A stretch of DNA of 64,000 nt from Lumbricus rubellus (taxonomy: Eukaryota > Annelida > Clitellata > Crassiclitellata > Lumbricidae). How positions within the stretch are numbered: the first letter of the stretch is position 1; every line of letters begins with the position of its first letter. Shown here one piece after another: positions 1 through 10,940 of this stretch. The position numbers and the translations under genes were made by a program. Location: NCBI GenBank assembly GCA_945859605.1, contig OX243814.1, forward strand, positions 40,699,769 to 40,763,768. The letters are read 5' to 3'. Under the pieces are notes generated by a model. It ran no database searches, had not been told where the DNA came from, and saw nothing but the letters and a program-made list of their open reading frames with translations.

Positions 1-388
1 TTCGGACGTCTGCAGGGTAGCTAAAAAAAGTCCTACCACCAAAATGCAATTTATTCGCAACCAATCGAGATTGTTCTATGAAAAGAGCAGGATTTATAGA
101 GGAAATATTTTGCAACAATCGCTGAAAATTTCAATAATGAATTTTCATTATTTCAGAAGTTACAGCTGTGTAAAAACATTTTCACATTTTTTCAAATTTT
201 CCAAGAATCACTTTCCCATACATGTGATTTCCTTAAGATTTTTTGTAAACAATAACACAAAATGATGATCGTGTCTTACGACCTCAATGAGAGGAGGAGG
301 AATCCATGGTTTAAAGACAGCTTATGACAACAGTGGCCGTTACCGTCGGGAAAAATTTGTTTACCTCACAGTCACTAATGATTTTATC

Positions 389-520
389 TCGGATAAATCT
401 TTGGAGTTCCTGTTTAAAAGAGCCAACTGTGAGCTTCAGCTAATCTCTTCTTGGTTCAAAGCAATTAATATTGAGAAGACTAATTTTATCATTTTCCGCT
501 CCCATCGCAAATCTTTGGGC
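389..520 (+). pseudogene. Fragment of non-LTR retrotransposon reverse transcriptase
   Basis: The plus-strand reading shows a short stretch with DKSLEFLFKRANCELQLISS followed by WFKA and then NIEKTNFIIF. This matches the palm region just after the YADD box in CR1/L2/Jockey-type LINE reverse transcriptases, where a helix ending in WF is followed by N-xx-KT-xx-(I/M)-F. The few residues that normally separate WFKA from NIEKT are missing, and no YADD box or full-length frame remains. It is an old, heavily truncated LINE relic. The family assignment within non-LTR elements is uncertain. Confidence 0.5.
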
Positions 521-761
521 ATATTCTTTTATGATTTCAGGCATACGTGTTGACAAAGACAAATAAACGGGCAAAAAGACACACAGACAAACAAACATAC
601 ACACAGACTAAGAAAAAGTGGGGTGCTAAATTGAGATTTAATATTGAATTTGATGTCCAGCAGCCTATCCGGTCAACCTAGCCTATCTAGGTCTATTTGG
701 CTGATGGAGATAGGTATATAAATTTGAGTTCCATCACCAATTTTGATTGCTATGCATTGCC

Positions 762-917
762 CTCTCCGAATTGTCTGGTCCGAATTGTCCGGTCCGAATT
801 GTCCGGTTCCGAATTGTCCGCTCCGATTTGTCCGCTCCAAATTGTCTGAGTCCGAATTGTCCTCGCCAGAATTTTCTCCGAATTGTCCGCTCCATATTGT
901 CCGTGAACCCACAAAAA
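762..917. repeat. Tandem array of 14-15 bp units (GGTCCGAATTGTCC)
   Basis: About nine imperfect copies of a unit reading approximately GGTCCGAATTGTCC lie head to tail. The right edge reads GTCCGTGAACCCAC, nearly the same as the right edge GTCCGTGCACCCACC of the array-ended element at 5.7-6.3 kb. That suggests this is one terminal arm of the same class of element. I see no inverted partner arm in the window, so the element is partial or solo. Confidence 0.6.
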
Positions 918-3387
918 GTTGTATGTGAAAATATTTATATTTAGCACTTGCACAACACCATTAATGTTTATAATGCGAACACTTGAACAGCAGGCCCAAG
1001 CATAATTGCTGTAATCAAACATGGATGCATCTTCAAACCAGAAATCAATATAAACCCCTGCACTGGCTGGACCTGACAGCCCTCTGTTTAGATGCAAAGT
1101 TTCAGATCAATAGCTGGAAAACTGAAAAAAATATTAGGCCCCAAAAATTTCGCCACATCTAAACAACGCTCTGCATTAGAGTGGTCCACAAAATTCATTT
1201 TGCTGATTTCTGCTATTCACAAGGCTTGTTTTGTTCCTTATCATGATTATTATAATCATCACAAAATATTTCAATGAAAACAAATGAAATTTGGAGGTCA
1301 ACCCATTTGACACTTTTTATGTTATTTGGACAAAATAAAATAAATTGTTCCGCAATGGTTAATATACGACCTGAGCTACATTGAGCGCTGTCTGCGGGGG
1401 TGGGGGAGGTTCTATTTCTCAATTACTTCAACACTGGCCTGTGAGACACCTTCTTGTATGTCGCTAACAATTTTTGGGATTGCCAGGAGTTCAGGAGTTT
1501 TCCTGGAAATTTCCAGTGACAATTAGAGGCTAAATAGCTATACGGTCCATATTTTCCTTTTATCCGTCGATGCTGCATGCGCAACATTTTGATTTCTCAG
1601 TGAGGTAATAGCAGGCCTGCTAGTGTGCACTCTTGTTCTTCCATTGCAGCTGCTTCTTGTCTTTCTTTTATGAACTTCTAGAAAATGTGATTTCTGCACA
1701 GCATAAAAACCAATCGCCAGTGTGGCAGCTCCATCGACAAACACAGCATAACGGTCTAGAAGGCCAACACGATACAAAGCACCAACAACTAAACTAAAAA
1801 AGATGTTCTTGGACCTCTTTTGATAATGAGGCAGTCAGTAGCAGCTGTTTATGCAACCATTATAGAGTGCAGACGAATATGTACTCGCACGATGACTAGG
1901 TCGTCTGATACTCACCATTGTATTAAATCAAATTCTTCTTCTGAATTCTGACTAGATGCCAACGCAGAAAGTTCACTTACTTCTTCATTACTGCCTTTTG
2001 TCTTGCGTTCTTCATATCAATTTTCACCATTCTCCTGTTGTTGCCTCTTTCTGCTCTCTTTTGCTGCTGTAATATAGGCTGACCATTTTCTCGCCACCAA
2101 AAACCGGGACACTTTTTGGAAAACTAGCAACAAAATTACAATAGCCTATTGGCTATTGTAATTCCTTGTAGACCTATACGAGGGCCTGAAGTCCAATAAG
2201 GTTTACCGTACTGCACTATAAAAATGAGAAAATTAGAAGGTCGAAATCCAAATGACGCAGTCGAGAAGACGAATATGAATGAAGGGATTGCTCAAAAGGC
2301 TCAGTTTTTGTATTAAGTCTTGCAAATGGGCTGCTTAAATAGCTCACGAAAACAACAGCCTTGTGCTGGTTTGGTCCATTGTGCCGATGGCAAGCGACAC
2401 AAATTATTAATATCCAAACTAGCTTGGGAGTCAGAATTGTTTTTCCAATATCTGGACTTGTCTTATTTAAGGCAGACTTCAAATTGTGGAGTAGACCTTT
2501 AGACTAGACCGGTGTCGCGTGACAGAGTCTTGATCCCTAAAAGTCTCACCCTCCTGGGATTCTACTTCGAAATAGATTCTCCCAGGCGGATCTGTTACAG
2601 AATAAATTCGCCCATCCCCAGACTGGAATTAGGAAAGAAAATCTACGAGGGAGAGTAAATGTCATCTCCCGCTCAATTAAAATATCCTCCTTTGAACGAC
2701 AATAGGCTACAGTCAGATTATATTTCTAACTAACCAGGTTAAACAGCTAGTAGTTTACGTTGCTAAATTATTTAACAAGGCATACGTTCTCTGTTATATC
2801 TGAAAACTTTCAAGCAAAACAGAATTAACGGGGAAATCCGTGAATGCAACCGGAGGAGACTTGTTGGGGGACTTTGTATTGTAGCACCGGCCCCTCGGCC
2901 TATTAGGCTGGAAACTGATAGAGTCATACCTTTAGACTTAGACAGTAGACTGCATCGACAGGCTGAAGCAGTGTTTAATAACTGCGCATCATTGGGCCGC
3001 AAAAGTGAAGACAGTATTTATGCAGGCCTCCAGTGTTAGAGTACAGCCTTAATATTCTATATATAAATTGACAACTTCACTTTTGTTACAACTTATTTTG
3101 GGGTTAGGGTTACAAACCATAATTTGTTCCGTCATTGACAAAAACTGACGATTTTTCATAAAATTGACAATTTTATTTTCGCCTTGTTAAAAAACCGGGA
3201 CAATTTTACCTTTTTGCCTAAATCGTCGGGACACCGGGACACAACACAAAAAACTGGGACATGTCCCGGAAAACGAGGACGTATGGTCACCCTAAATTAT
3301 AATATAACATTTTAAACATTTCTTGACATCATGTTGTTGGGCAACGCTTTGCTGTTGATACTTTTTCAGATTTCTGATTTTCTTTTT
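918..3387. other. Stretch with no supportable gene
   Basis: All open frames here are short and lack recognisable domains or convincing splice-flanked structure. I see only AT-rich unique-looking sequence with scattered TAGCCTA-type heptamers. A possible old repeat lies near 3,110-3,260, where GGGACA-rich words recur. Confidence 0.4.
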
Positions 3388-4012
3388 GGGGCCGTCCATA
3401 AAGTATGTCACGCTATTTTTGACCATTTTTGACCCCCCCCTCCCCCCTGTCACAAACTGTCACACTTTCTCGGACCCCCCCCCTCTAAAGTACGTCACAC
3501 TTTCTCGGACCCCCCCCCCCCTCTTAAAGTACGTCGCACTTTCGAACTTTTTTGTAATTAACACCTTATTCAAATTTAATCTAAAACACACTTCACTATT
3601 AAACTGTAAAGTTTCCACTTAAACGTACTATCACATTATTAAAATGACTTTAATAGTAGAATAGTTAATTGCAAACAGTTGTCACAGTTATTCATTGAAG
3701 CAGTAACTCAATGTAGATTGAATTTGAAAACAAAAATTGCAAAAATTAAACTAGACAATTATATAATACACATCATTAAAAATAGTTAATTGCAAACAGT
3801 TGTCACAGTTATTCATTGAAGCAGTAACTCAATGTAGATTGAATTTGAAAACAAAAATTGCAAAAATTAAACTAGACAATTATATAATACACATCATTAA
3901 AAAAATAAATGTGTGACGTCACACTTGGCCTGACTCCCCCTGTCATAAACTGTCACACTTGCTCGGACCCCCTCCCCCCCCCTGGAGCGTGACATACTTT
4001 ATGGACGGCCTC
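3388..4012. mobile_element. MITE with GGGGCCGTCCATAAAGTATG inverted ends
   Basis: The left end reads GGGGCCGTCCATAAAGTATG and the right end is its inverse complement, CATACTTTATGGACGGCC. C-rich stretches and TGTCACAC words sit inside both arms. It is the same family as the element at 41,477-42,123, where a TTA target duplication points to the PIF/Harbinger superfamily. No transposase is present, so it is non-autonomous. Its own target duplication is not clear. Confidence 0.75.
3661..3902. repeat. Tandem duplication, period 121 bp
   Basis: Two copies of a 121-bp unit beginning ATAGTTAATTGCAAACAG lie head to tail inside the MITE at 3.4-4.0 kb. They appear identical or nearly so, implying a recent local duplication. 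The homologous region of the 41.5 kb copy appears to hold only one unit, in inverse orientation. Confidence 0.85.
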
Positions 4013-4065
4013 TTTCTTCATTCCACCATAATAGGCCAATATATATATATCTATATATAAAGTTT

Positions 4066-5690
4066 TAAAAAATATTAATGTCTTCAGCTTCCACTAGAGA
4101 CCCAAACTTACGAAAAATTGGATTTCTGAGAGACTATTGCGGCTTTCCTTATGAAATATTTTTAGTAAGCTTACTATTTAACTACCATTCAATATACCAC
4201 TTGAAACAGCTTTTAAAGCCGAATAAAATCATATATTTATTTTCAAAATATTCGAAAAAATATTCTGTGAAATACTTCAACACGTAATATGTCATTCGCT
4301 TGAGTTTGGGACCGCCTTTTAGTGGTGCATTGTAGGGCGAGATTGTTTATTGCTTGTCTGATGTTATTAGGGTGGTATCTAATATGCACCCTGACTTGAA
4401 GCGCTTCCAAAGACTGTCGTCACAGTAATATAAAATTACAAAACGTGGTATTTGTAATTTTGTATCTCGCAACCCAGCCAAAAAAAGGTGTTGGATCTCT
4501 CAAAACCTTTATTTTTCTTGAATTTGCAATACTCTCTTATAATGTTGAATTTTTTCTCATGTAGGCCTACTGAAGTTGAGTTTCAATTTTGTTATGTTTG
4601 TTAAATATACAGTTCTTGATTCTTTTGATTTTTGTATTTTGCAGATGGTAGACCTATCGATAAATCAGGTTTGTAAGCATTGTATTTATTGAAATAGCTC
4701 CCTGGAGCAATTTGGCACGGCAGACAGAGATTTTTAAACTCATTAATACCTACAATATTTTAAATGGGATTATAAAAATATTTGCTAGTATTTATTTTAA
4801 CCAAGTGCAGTTTATTTATTTTTTAAAGTCATTTTGTAACTGACCTAATTGTTCTACAAGATAAGTATTTTACATCTTGCAGTTTGTTTATATACACCGT
4901 GGTTAAAAAAAGTAAGCCAAATTGTTTTGCATATATCTCTAATACCTGATGACTATCAAGCTAAAATTTTCCAAATATTTAGAGAATTGGACCAAAAATA
5001 TGATACCGAAATTTCATGAGATAAAGTTGAACGGATAAAAATATATGAATATTTCAACTTCATATGCCGAAATTTCAGTTTACAAGCAATTTTCTGTTAT
5101 ATTCCATAAAATGTAAGTCAAACTGTTTTTCATTATCTTTATGGCCTGATAATTAATCATTCTAAAAGTTTTGAGATATGTGGAGAATTGAACTAACAAT
5201 ATTTATGATTCCAACAATATGGTTTGATTATTTGATTAATTAAGCTGCTCAAAAGGTCCTACTCCTGCTTGCACGTAAGCCTGAAGCTCTCGCCATGCAT
5301 TGGACAACAGCATCGTCGATTATCCTATGGTCCAGGCCATCCCACACTTCCAAAAATCGTTGCTTTAGATCGTTTATATCATAGATTGTTGTCTGGTAGA
5401 CTCGGTCTTGCATTGCGCTCCACACTGTATAGTCAGTAGGATTCAAAGCTGGGCTGTTCGGAGCCCATAATGTGGGAGAAATGAAGTCTAGCGTCTCTCA
5501 TGTCAGAATTTCGATGGTTTCCTTGGCTCTGTGGGCTGGGGCACTGTCCTGTTGAAAAATCAGCCTTCTGGGGCTAGATTTCTAATTACAGGTAGAAGAT
5601 GTTGCGACAGCAGAACGTCGCGATAATAGGTTCCGTTCAATTTTATTCCAGGATCAATGAAGACTAAAATGGGAACGACCAAGCGTCGAA
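4066..5690. repeat. Dispersed composite repeat, copy A
   Basis: This stretch aligns over about 1.2 kb with 6,530-8,210, starting near the words GAGACCCAAACTTACGAAAA and running through GTGGTTAAAAAAAGTAAGCC into transposase debris. Copies A and B differ by scattered substitutions and by precise small insertions, which makes the pair a useful record of later insertion events. The right part is the body of a Tc1/mariner-like element and the left part is unclassified. An array-ended element interrupts copy A at 5,711. Confidence 0.8.
5249..5690 (-). pseudogene. Tc1/mariner-type transposase fragment, copy A
   Basis: The minus strand encodes NPTDYTVWSAMQDRVYQ followed by a stretch ending in DDAVVQ. 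This is the C-terminal part of a Tc1/mariner-superfamily DDE transposase (N-P-x-D-Y-x-x-W-x-x-[ML]-x-D-R-V-Y). Further upstream on the same strand are the degraded FFQQD-x-APAH-like and LWAPNSPALNP-like stretches around the second catalytic Asp, in shifted frames. The gene is broken by frameshifts and by the element at 5,711. The family is clear; the exact subfamily is not. Confidence 0.75.
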
Positions 5691-5710
5691 ACCGCAACGG
5701 ACACCATAAC

Positions 5711-6297
5711 GATTCTAGGGGGTTTGACCACCGGACGGTTGACCACCGGACGGTTGACCACCGGACGATTGACCACTGCGGACCATTGACCGATTGACCA
5801 CCGGACGATTGACCATCGCTTGATTTTTATAAAACTTTACGACACAGACTCAATGTAGGCCTATCACATACTCTATTTAATTTGTAGCCTAATCGAATAA
5901 TAATACGAAGTGAAATGCGAAAATATACTCAAGCGAATGTAAAGCGTTAATAAAAATGTGTTAAACCGAGGTTTATTTGGAATGCGTACTTAATAACTGC
6001 GATGTGCTATTTCATGTATAGGCTGTGCACATAATAAGAATTAAAAGAAGCCGACGATGTTTATCTTTAGCCTACTGGCGGTAAATACGAAATTTCGCTT
6101 TCAAGCTTAGCTAAAAGCTAAGATAAAAGCTATACCGGTTTGCTTTGAAATTTTGTTAATAAATTTAAGTCACCACTAGACCGGTGGTCAATCGTCCGGT
6201 GGTCAATCGGTCGATGGTCAAACGTCCGCAGTGGTCAATCGTCCGGTGGTCAACCGTCCAGTGGTCAACCGTCCGGTGGTCAATCGTCCGTGCACCC
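5711..6297. mobile_element. Small element with tandem-array inverted termini (GACCACCGGACGGTT)
   Basis: The left arm is an array of 15-bp units GACCACCGGACGGTT. The right arm is the inverse complement array (GGTCAATCGTCCGGT and similar). The roughly 350-bp centre has no coding sequence. ACCATAAC flanks both sides (5,703-5,710 and 6,298-6,305), consistent with an 8-bp target duplication, so mobilisation by a hAT-like transposase is possible. The element interrupts copy A of the composite repeat. It belongs to the array-ended class discussed in the findings. Confidence 0.7.
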
Positions 6298-7292
6298 ACC
6301 ATAACAGACTTGCTTTGAAAACTGATATTTCGGGAGATGAAGTTGAAATATCCATATCTTTATATTCGTTCAAATTTATGATATGATATTTTGAAATCCT
6401 CTTATAACCCCGTCAAAACAGCCCGTGCGAACAGTTCCGCGAAAATAGTCCAGTAATAAAAAAAATAACAACAGCCAAGCGTTGCCAACAACATGAGGTC
6501 AAGAAATGTTTAAAATGTTTTTAAGAATATTACTGACTTCAGCCCCCACCAGAGACCCAAACTTACGAAAAATTGCATTTTTGAGAGACTATTGCAGCTT
6601 TCCTTATTAAATATTTTTAGTAAGCTTACTATTTAACTACCGTTCAATATACCACTGGAAACAGCTTTAAAAGCCGAATAAAATGTTATATTTATTTTCA
6701 CAATATTCGAATAATTGTAGACGATAATAATAAATTTTACCGTTCCTCCTCTTTGCGACATGTTGCTAAAACAAAAACAGTTTTTTTATCCTGTGAAATA
6801 CTTCAACACGTGATATGTCATTCGCTTGAGTTTGGGACCGCCTTTCTAGTGGTGCATTGTAGGACGAGATTGTTTATTGCTTGTCTGATATTATTGGGGT
6901 GGTATCTAATATGCACCCTGATTAGAAGCGCTTCCAAAGACTGTCATCACAGTAATATAAAATTACAAAACGTGATAGGCCTATTTGTAATTTTGTATCT
7001 CGCAACCCAGCCAAAACAAAGTGTTGGATCTCTCAAAACCTTTATTTTTTTATTGAATTTGCAATACTCTCTTATAATGTATTTTTTTTTCATGTAGGTC
7101 TACTGAAGTTGAGTTTCAATTTTGTTATGTTTGTTAAATATAGGCCTACAGTTCTTGATTCTTTTGATTTTTGTATTTTGCAGATGGTAGACCTATCGAT
7201 AAATCAGGTTTGTAAGCATTTATGTATTTATTGAAATAACTCCCTGGAACACTTTGGCACGGCAGACAGAGATTTTTTAAACTCATTAATAC

Positions 7293-7706
7293 CTTGTCTT
7301 GTCGTGCTTTGTCTTTAACCATCCTCGAATCGAGGGTTGGTCGCTTCATGGACACGCCTTCGCCACTTTCTCCTGTCCTCCGTCTCCTTCAATATCCGCT
7401 CAAATGGTAGTTCCGTTCACGAGATGACATTAGTTATCCATCCCATCCTCGGTCTTCCCATTGCCCTTGATTCCGACATCGTACCCTGTATTATTTCCTT
7501 TTCCATACAGCCCCCCTGTTTTCTCATCAAATGACCGAAGTAAATGAGCTTCCTTCTTTTTATCGAGTTCAATAAGGTTCTTTCTGTTCCAGTTTTCTCC
7601 AGTACCCATTCGTTTGTTCTTTTTCTGTCCATTGTACTCTCAAGATCTTTCTTAGGCATTTCATTTCAAAAGCATTTATTCTGTCTTCTTTCTGATCGTC
7701 CACGGC
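7293..7706 (-). pseudogene. 5'-truncated LINE insertion, reverse transcriptase C-terminus
   Basis: The minus strand encodes a C-terminal reverse-transcriptase tail with the signature RRTNEWVLEKTG-like, then GHLMRKQGG, then RPRMGWI. This is the R-x-TN-E-x-V ... GH-x-x-R ... GRPR-x-x-W pattern of RTE-like and related LINEs. It is absent from copy A of the host repeat. ATTAATAC occurs on both sides (7,285-7,292 and 7,707-7,714), a target-site duplication typical of LINE retrotransposition. It is a dead fragment. Confidence 0.8.
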
Positions 7707-8210
7707 ATTAATACAGTTCTACAATATTTTAAATGGGATGATAAAAATATTTGCTAGTATTTCTTTTAACCAAGTGCAGTTTATTTATTTCTTAAAGTCA
7801 TTTTGTAACTGACCTACATGTAATTGTTCTACAAGATAATTATTTTACATCTTGCAGAGTTTGCATATACACCGTGGTTAAAAAAAGTAAGCCAAATTGT
7901 TTTGCATATATCTCTAATACCTGATGACATATCAAGCTAAAAGTTTCCAAATATTTAGAGAATTGGACCAAAAATATGATACCAAAATTTCATGAGATAA
8001 AGTTGAACGGAGAAAAATATATGAATCTTTCAACTTCATATGCCGAAATTTCGGTTTACAAGCAATTTTCTATTATATTCAATAAAATGTAAGTCAAACT
8101 GTTTTCATTATCTTTATGGCCTGATAATTAATCATTCTAAAATTCTTCAGATATGTATAGAATTAAACTAACAATATGATTCCAACAGTATGGTTTGATT
8201 GTTTAATTAA

Positions 8211-9238
8211 CCCTCATCCGAACAAGTGAAAATCCAACTTAGTTTGAACAAGGGGAGGTCTGGCCAGACCCCCAGTTTTAATGTAAGGTTTTCATAGGTA
8301 ATAGTGCTTTTTATATGCCAATTTAGTGGGATGATGTCAGAATAACTATAATCAACAATGTATGAGTTTCTCTATGCAACATAAATTATTTTATGATTAA
8401 TTTTAAACTAAATGTTTAGCAACATTAATTGCGACGGTTTGTCATGCATGTCTGATCGACTCAATAACTGTCTATCAATAAAATTTGGAAAATCAAGTAA
8501 AGAAATCATAATTACAGTAAAATTAGTATTAAATGATGTTATATTCAAAGTCAGTATGACTGTTTTCTATAAAATATCTTTACAAAAGTAATGGAATATG
8601 CCTTTACCTAAATTGTAAACATGTATCATAGTCCATTAGCTGTTGCTGTCGGGTTTGTATGTCGAATGATGATGTCTCTCATCTTGTTGGTTAGGAAATT
8701 GTCAAAACTATCTTGAATATTCTCAATGTGTCCGTATTCTTTTATTCCACATATTTCTTTTACTACATTTTGCAACAGAGGATATCCTCCTGGCAGTGCA
8801 GTAAGCTGCCAAACATATCTGGATCTTGACTTGTATTCCGGTCTCTCGATTTTATCAGTATCAACAGTTTCATCATCGTTATCTTCGTTATAAGGACCAG
8901 TCTCATCATCATGTTCATCGTCATCTTAAATTTCATCAAATGTATTTTCATCATAAGAAACACCTGAAGGTTGTTCTTCACGCGTTGGCATCTCTACACG
9001 TTAACATTCTTTGTTGTTGCTCACTGTCGAAACTGTCATCATTATAAGTCTCCGCCAGTATTATCTTCAGTACCTCCTTATCACTCAATCGATTTATTTG
9101 GTCGTTTAGATGAGCTAATTGTACCTCATCCATATAGGAACAAAGTCATAAAAACAATTTGAGAAACTATCACTTTAAAAAAGTTATGCACGAAATATAT
9201 GAAAGGGGTCTGGCCAGACCCCCTTGTTCGGATTAGGG
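8211..9238. mobile_element. piggyBac-like element, defective
   Basis: The ends are CCCTCATCCGAACAAG and its near inverse complement CTTGTTCGGATTAGGG, flanked by TTAA on both sides. A subterminal palindromic word GGGGTCTGGCCAGACCCCC, or close to it, occurs at each end. TTAA targeting with CCC...GGG ends is the piggyBac hallmark. Copy A of the surrounding repeat supplies the approximate empty site, ATTAATTAAGC. A remnant of transposase N-terminus lies inside, so this is an internally deleted element. Confidence 0.85.
8637..8950 (-). pseudogene. piggyBac transposase N-terminal remnant
   Basis: Read on the minus strand in the frame ending with a stop near 8,637, the sequence is a strongly acidic segment rich in Asp and Glu. 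A stretch with IENIQDSFDNFLTNKMRD and IIIRHTN follows. This resembles the start of the piggyBac transposase domain (F-x-x-F-x-[ST]-x-x-[ML]-x-x-[IL]-[IV]-x-x-TN). An in-frame stop sits in the acidic part, and the catalytic DDD region is absent. It is a relic of the autonomous parent. Confidence 0.5.
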
Positions 9239-9242
9239 TTAA

Positions 9243-9660
9243 TTAAGCTGCTCAAAATGTCCTACTCCTGCTTGCATTCAAGCCTGAAGCTCTCGCCAAG
9301 CATTGGGCAACAGCATCGTCGATTATCCTATATGGTCCAGGCCATCCCACACTTCCAAACAGCGTTGCTTCAGGTCGTTTATATCGTGGATTGTTGTCTG
9401 GTAGACTCGGTCTTGCATCACGCTCCACACTTTATAGTCGACAGGATTCAAATCTGGGCTGTTCGGTGGCCATAACGTGGGAGAAATGAAGTTTAGCGTC
9501 TCTCATGTCAGAATTTCGATGGTTTCCTTGGCTCTGTGGGCTGGGGCACTGTCCTGTTGAAAAAAGCAGCCTTCTGGGGCTAGATTTCTAATTACAAGTA
9601 GAAGATGTTGTGACGCAGAACGTCGTGATAATAGGTTCCGTTCATTTTTATTCCAGGATC
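9243..9660 (-). pseudogene. Tc1/mariner-type transposase fragment, copy B
   Basis: This is homologous to 5,249-5,690, including the region encoding the C-terminal transposase motif, but degraded by different indels. It is truncated at about 9,660, where sequence resembling a hAT terminus takes over. It has no coding capacity. Confidence 0.7.
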
Positions 9661-9706
9661 ACTTTTGGTCCGCGGACCACGGGTTGGGAACTCCCGGTCT
9701 AAAATA
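9661..9706. repeat. Solo hAT-type right end fragment
   Basis: The words GGTCCGCGGACCACGGGTTG and GGGAACTCCCGGTCTAAA match the right ends of the hAT MITEs at 45.8 and 48.9 kb, which end GGGTTGGGAACCGCTG. Only this end is visible, so it is a truncated copy. Confidence 0.5.
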
Positions 9707-10762
9707 ATTGAATATGACCCAATATTAAAATATTTTGCAGAACAAAAAGTTGGGCAATAATGGATTAAAGTCGTCCAAACAAAAAATATCCAACCTGGTT
9801 GACTTGACACTTTGACAGGTATCACAGAATCAGGTTATCCTCGGACTTTTATATACCCGCAAACAAATTAGACATTTGCAGAGCACACAGCTTAAGACCC
9901 TATAAAAACAACACACTATTTCCGTCCGAAATTTGGCGTCTACTACCCGGTGTTCCGACTCATAAGACATTGACAATGGCTTTAAAGATTCTTTTCATTT
10001 AGCCTAAAAGTGAACACCTGTGAAAGTTATCAAGACTCAATTATTATAGTAAGTATTATGCATATATTATATTTTGTTTCCGATGGCGTCACTAGAGAAA
10101 AAGTTGATTACTGTGGGCATTTTATTCCATATCACAATTCTCCAACTTTTACATGACTTTATTTTTCGTATGCACAGGTGAAGGTAGTAGTACTACAACT
10201 AGTGATGCTGGTCACCATTTGCAATCCGTTGCTCTTGAGTTGTTCTTGCTCATCTTTGGAGTCTGTTTGACACAAATGGAACTGTGAGCACAGTGCTTCA
10301 GACAGTGTGGTGAAATATATGACATGAGATATCTAGCTGCAACTATATCATATTTTGATTATATTCGTTCAATGTTTACGACTCAATTGTTATGTTTCAT
10401 TACTTTCCGTTATGAAAGATTTTGTTTCATAAATTGAACAGATGTATGCCTATTAGGGTTGTCCAGAATAACAAAAAGTTTCAGAAAACACCCAAAGTGA
10501 AGTTTTTCCCATGATTTTGTTCATGTGTGGCCTACAGATATTTTTTACAGATTTTTAAAATGTCATCCTGAGGTCCCTCATGGCCCCTGAACTTAGGGAC
10601 CGATTTTTTGTCAAAATCGCACTGTATTTTCAATACGAACAGCTTATAACTAAGCAGATAGGACTTACAGTTGCACTATTAGACATAAAATTGATATAAT
10701 TTTCATTACTCCTGACTAATCAGCAATAAAACAAGTTGAAATGTACTATCTGAGCTATATAA

Positions 10763-10940
10763 GGGGCCGTCCATGAATGACGCCACGCAATTTAGGACGA
10801 TTTTTGACCCCACTCATCCTTAATTGTCACGCGTTGACACAAAATCCATACGACATCTAGTAAGGAACTGTCACAAAGAGTCACAGATGTGTGACTCGGC
10901 CTCTCCCCGAGGTGTGTGACGTCATTTATGGACGGTCCCC
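10763..10940. repeat. Internal MITE-like palindrome in left arm
   Basis: This 178-bp segment begins GGGGCCGTCCATGAATGACG and ends GTCATTTATGGACGGTCCCC. It is a complete small inverted-repeat unit of the same GGGGCCGTCC type as the MITEs at 3.4 and 41.5 kb. The opposite arm holds the same unit at 12,171-12,348. Confidence 0.7.

Larger units (their letters stand above)
6530..9660. repeat. Dispersed composite repeat, copy B, with nested insertions
   Basis: This is the second copy of the composite repeat seen at 4,066-5,690. Relative to copy A it has gained GGCCTA at 6,978 and 7,143, CATGTA at 7,817, a LINE fragment at 7,293-7,706 and a piggyBac-like element at 8,211-9,238. The homologous part resumes after 9,242 with Tc1/mariner transposase debris and is truncated near 9,660 by a hAT-type end. 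Confidence 0.8.
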
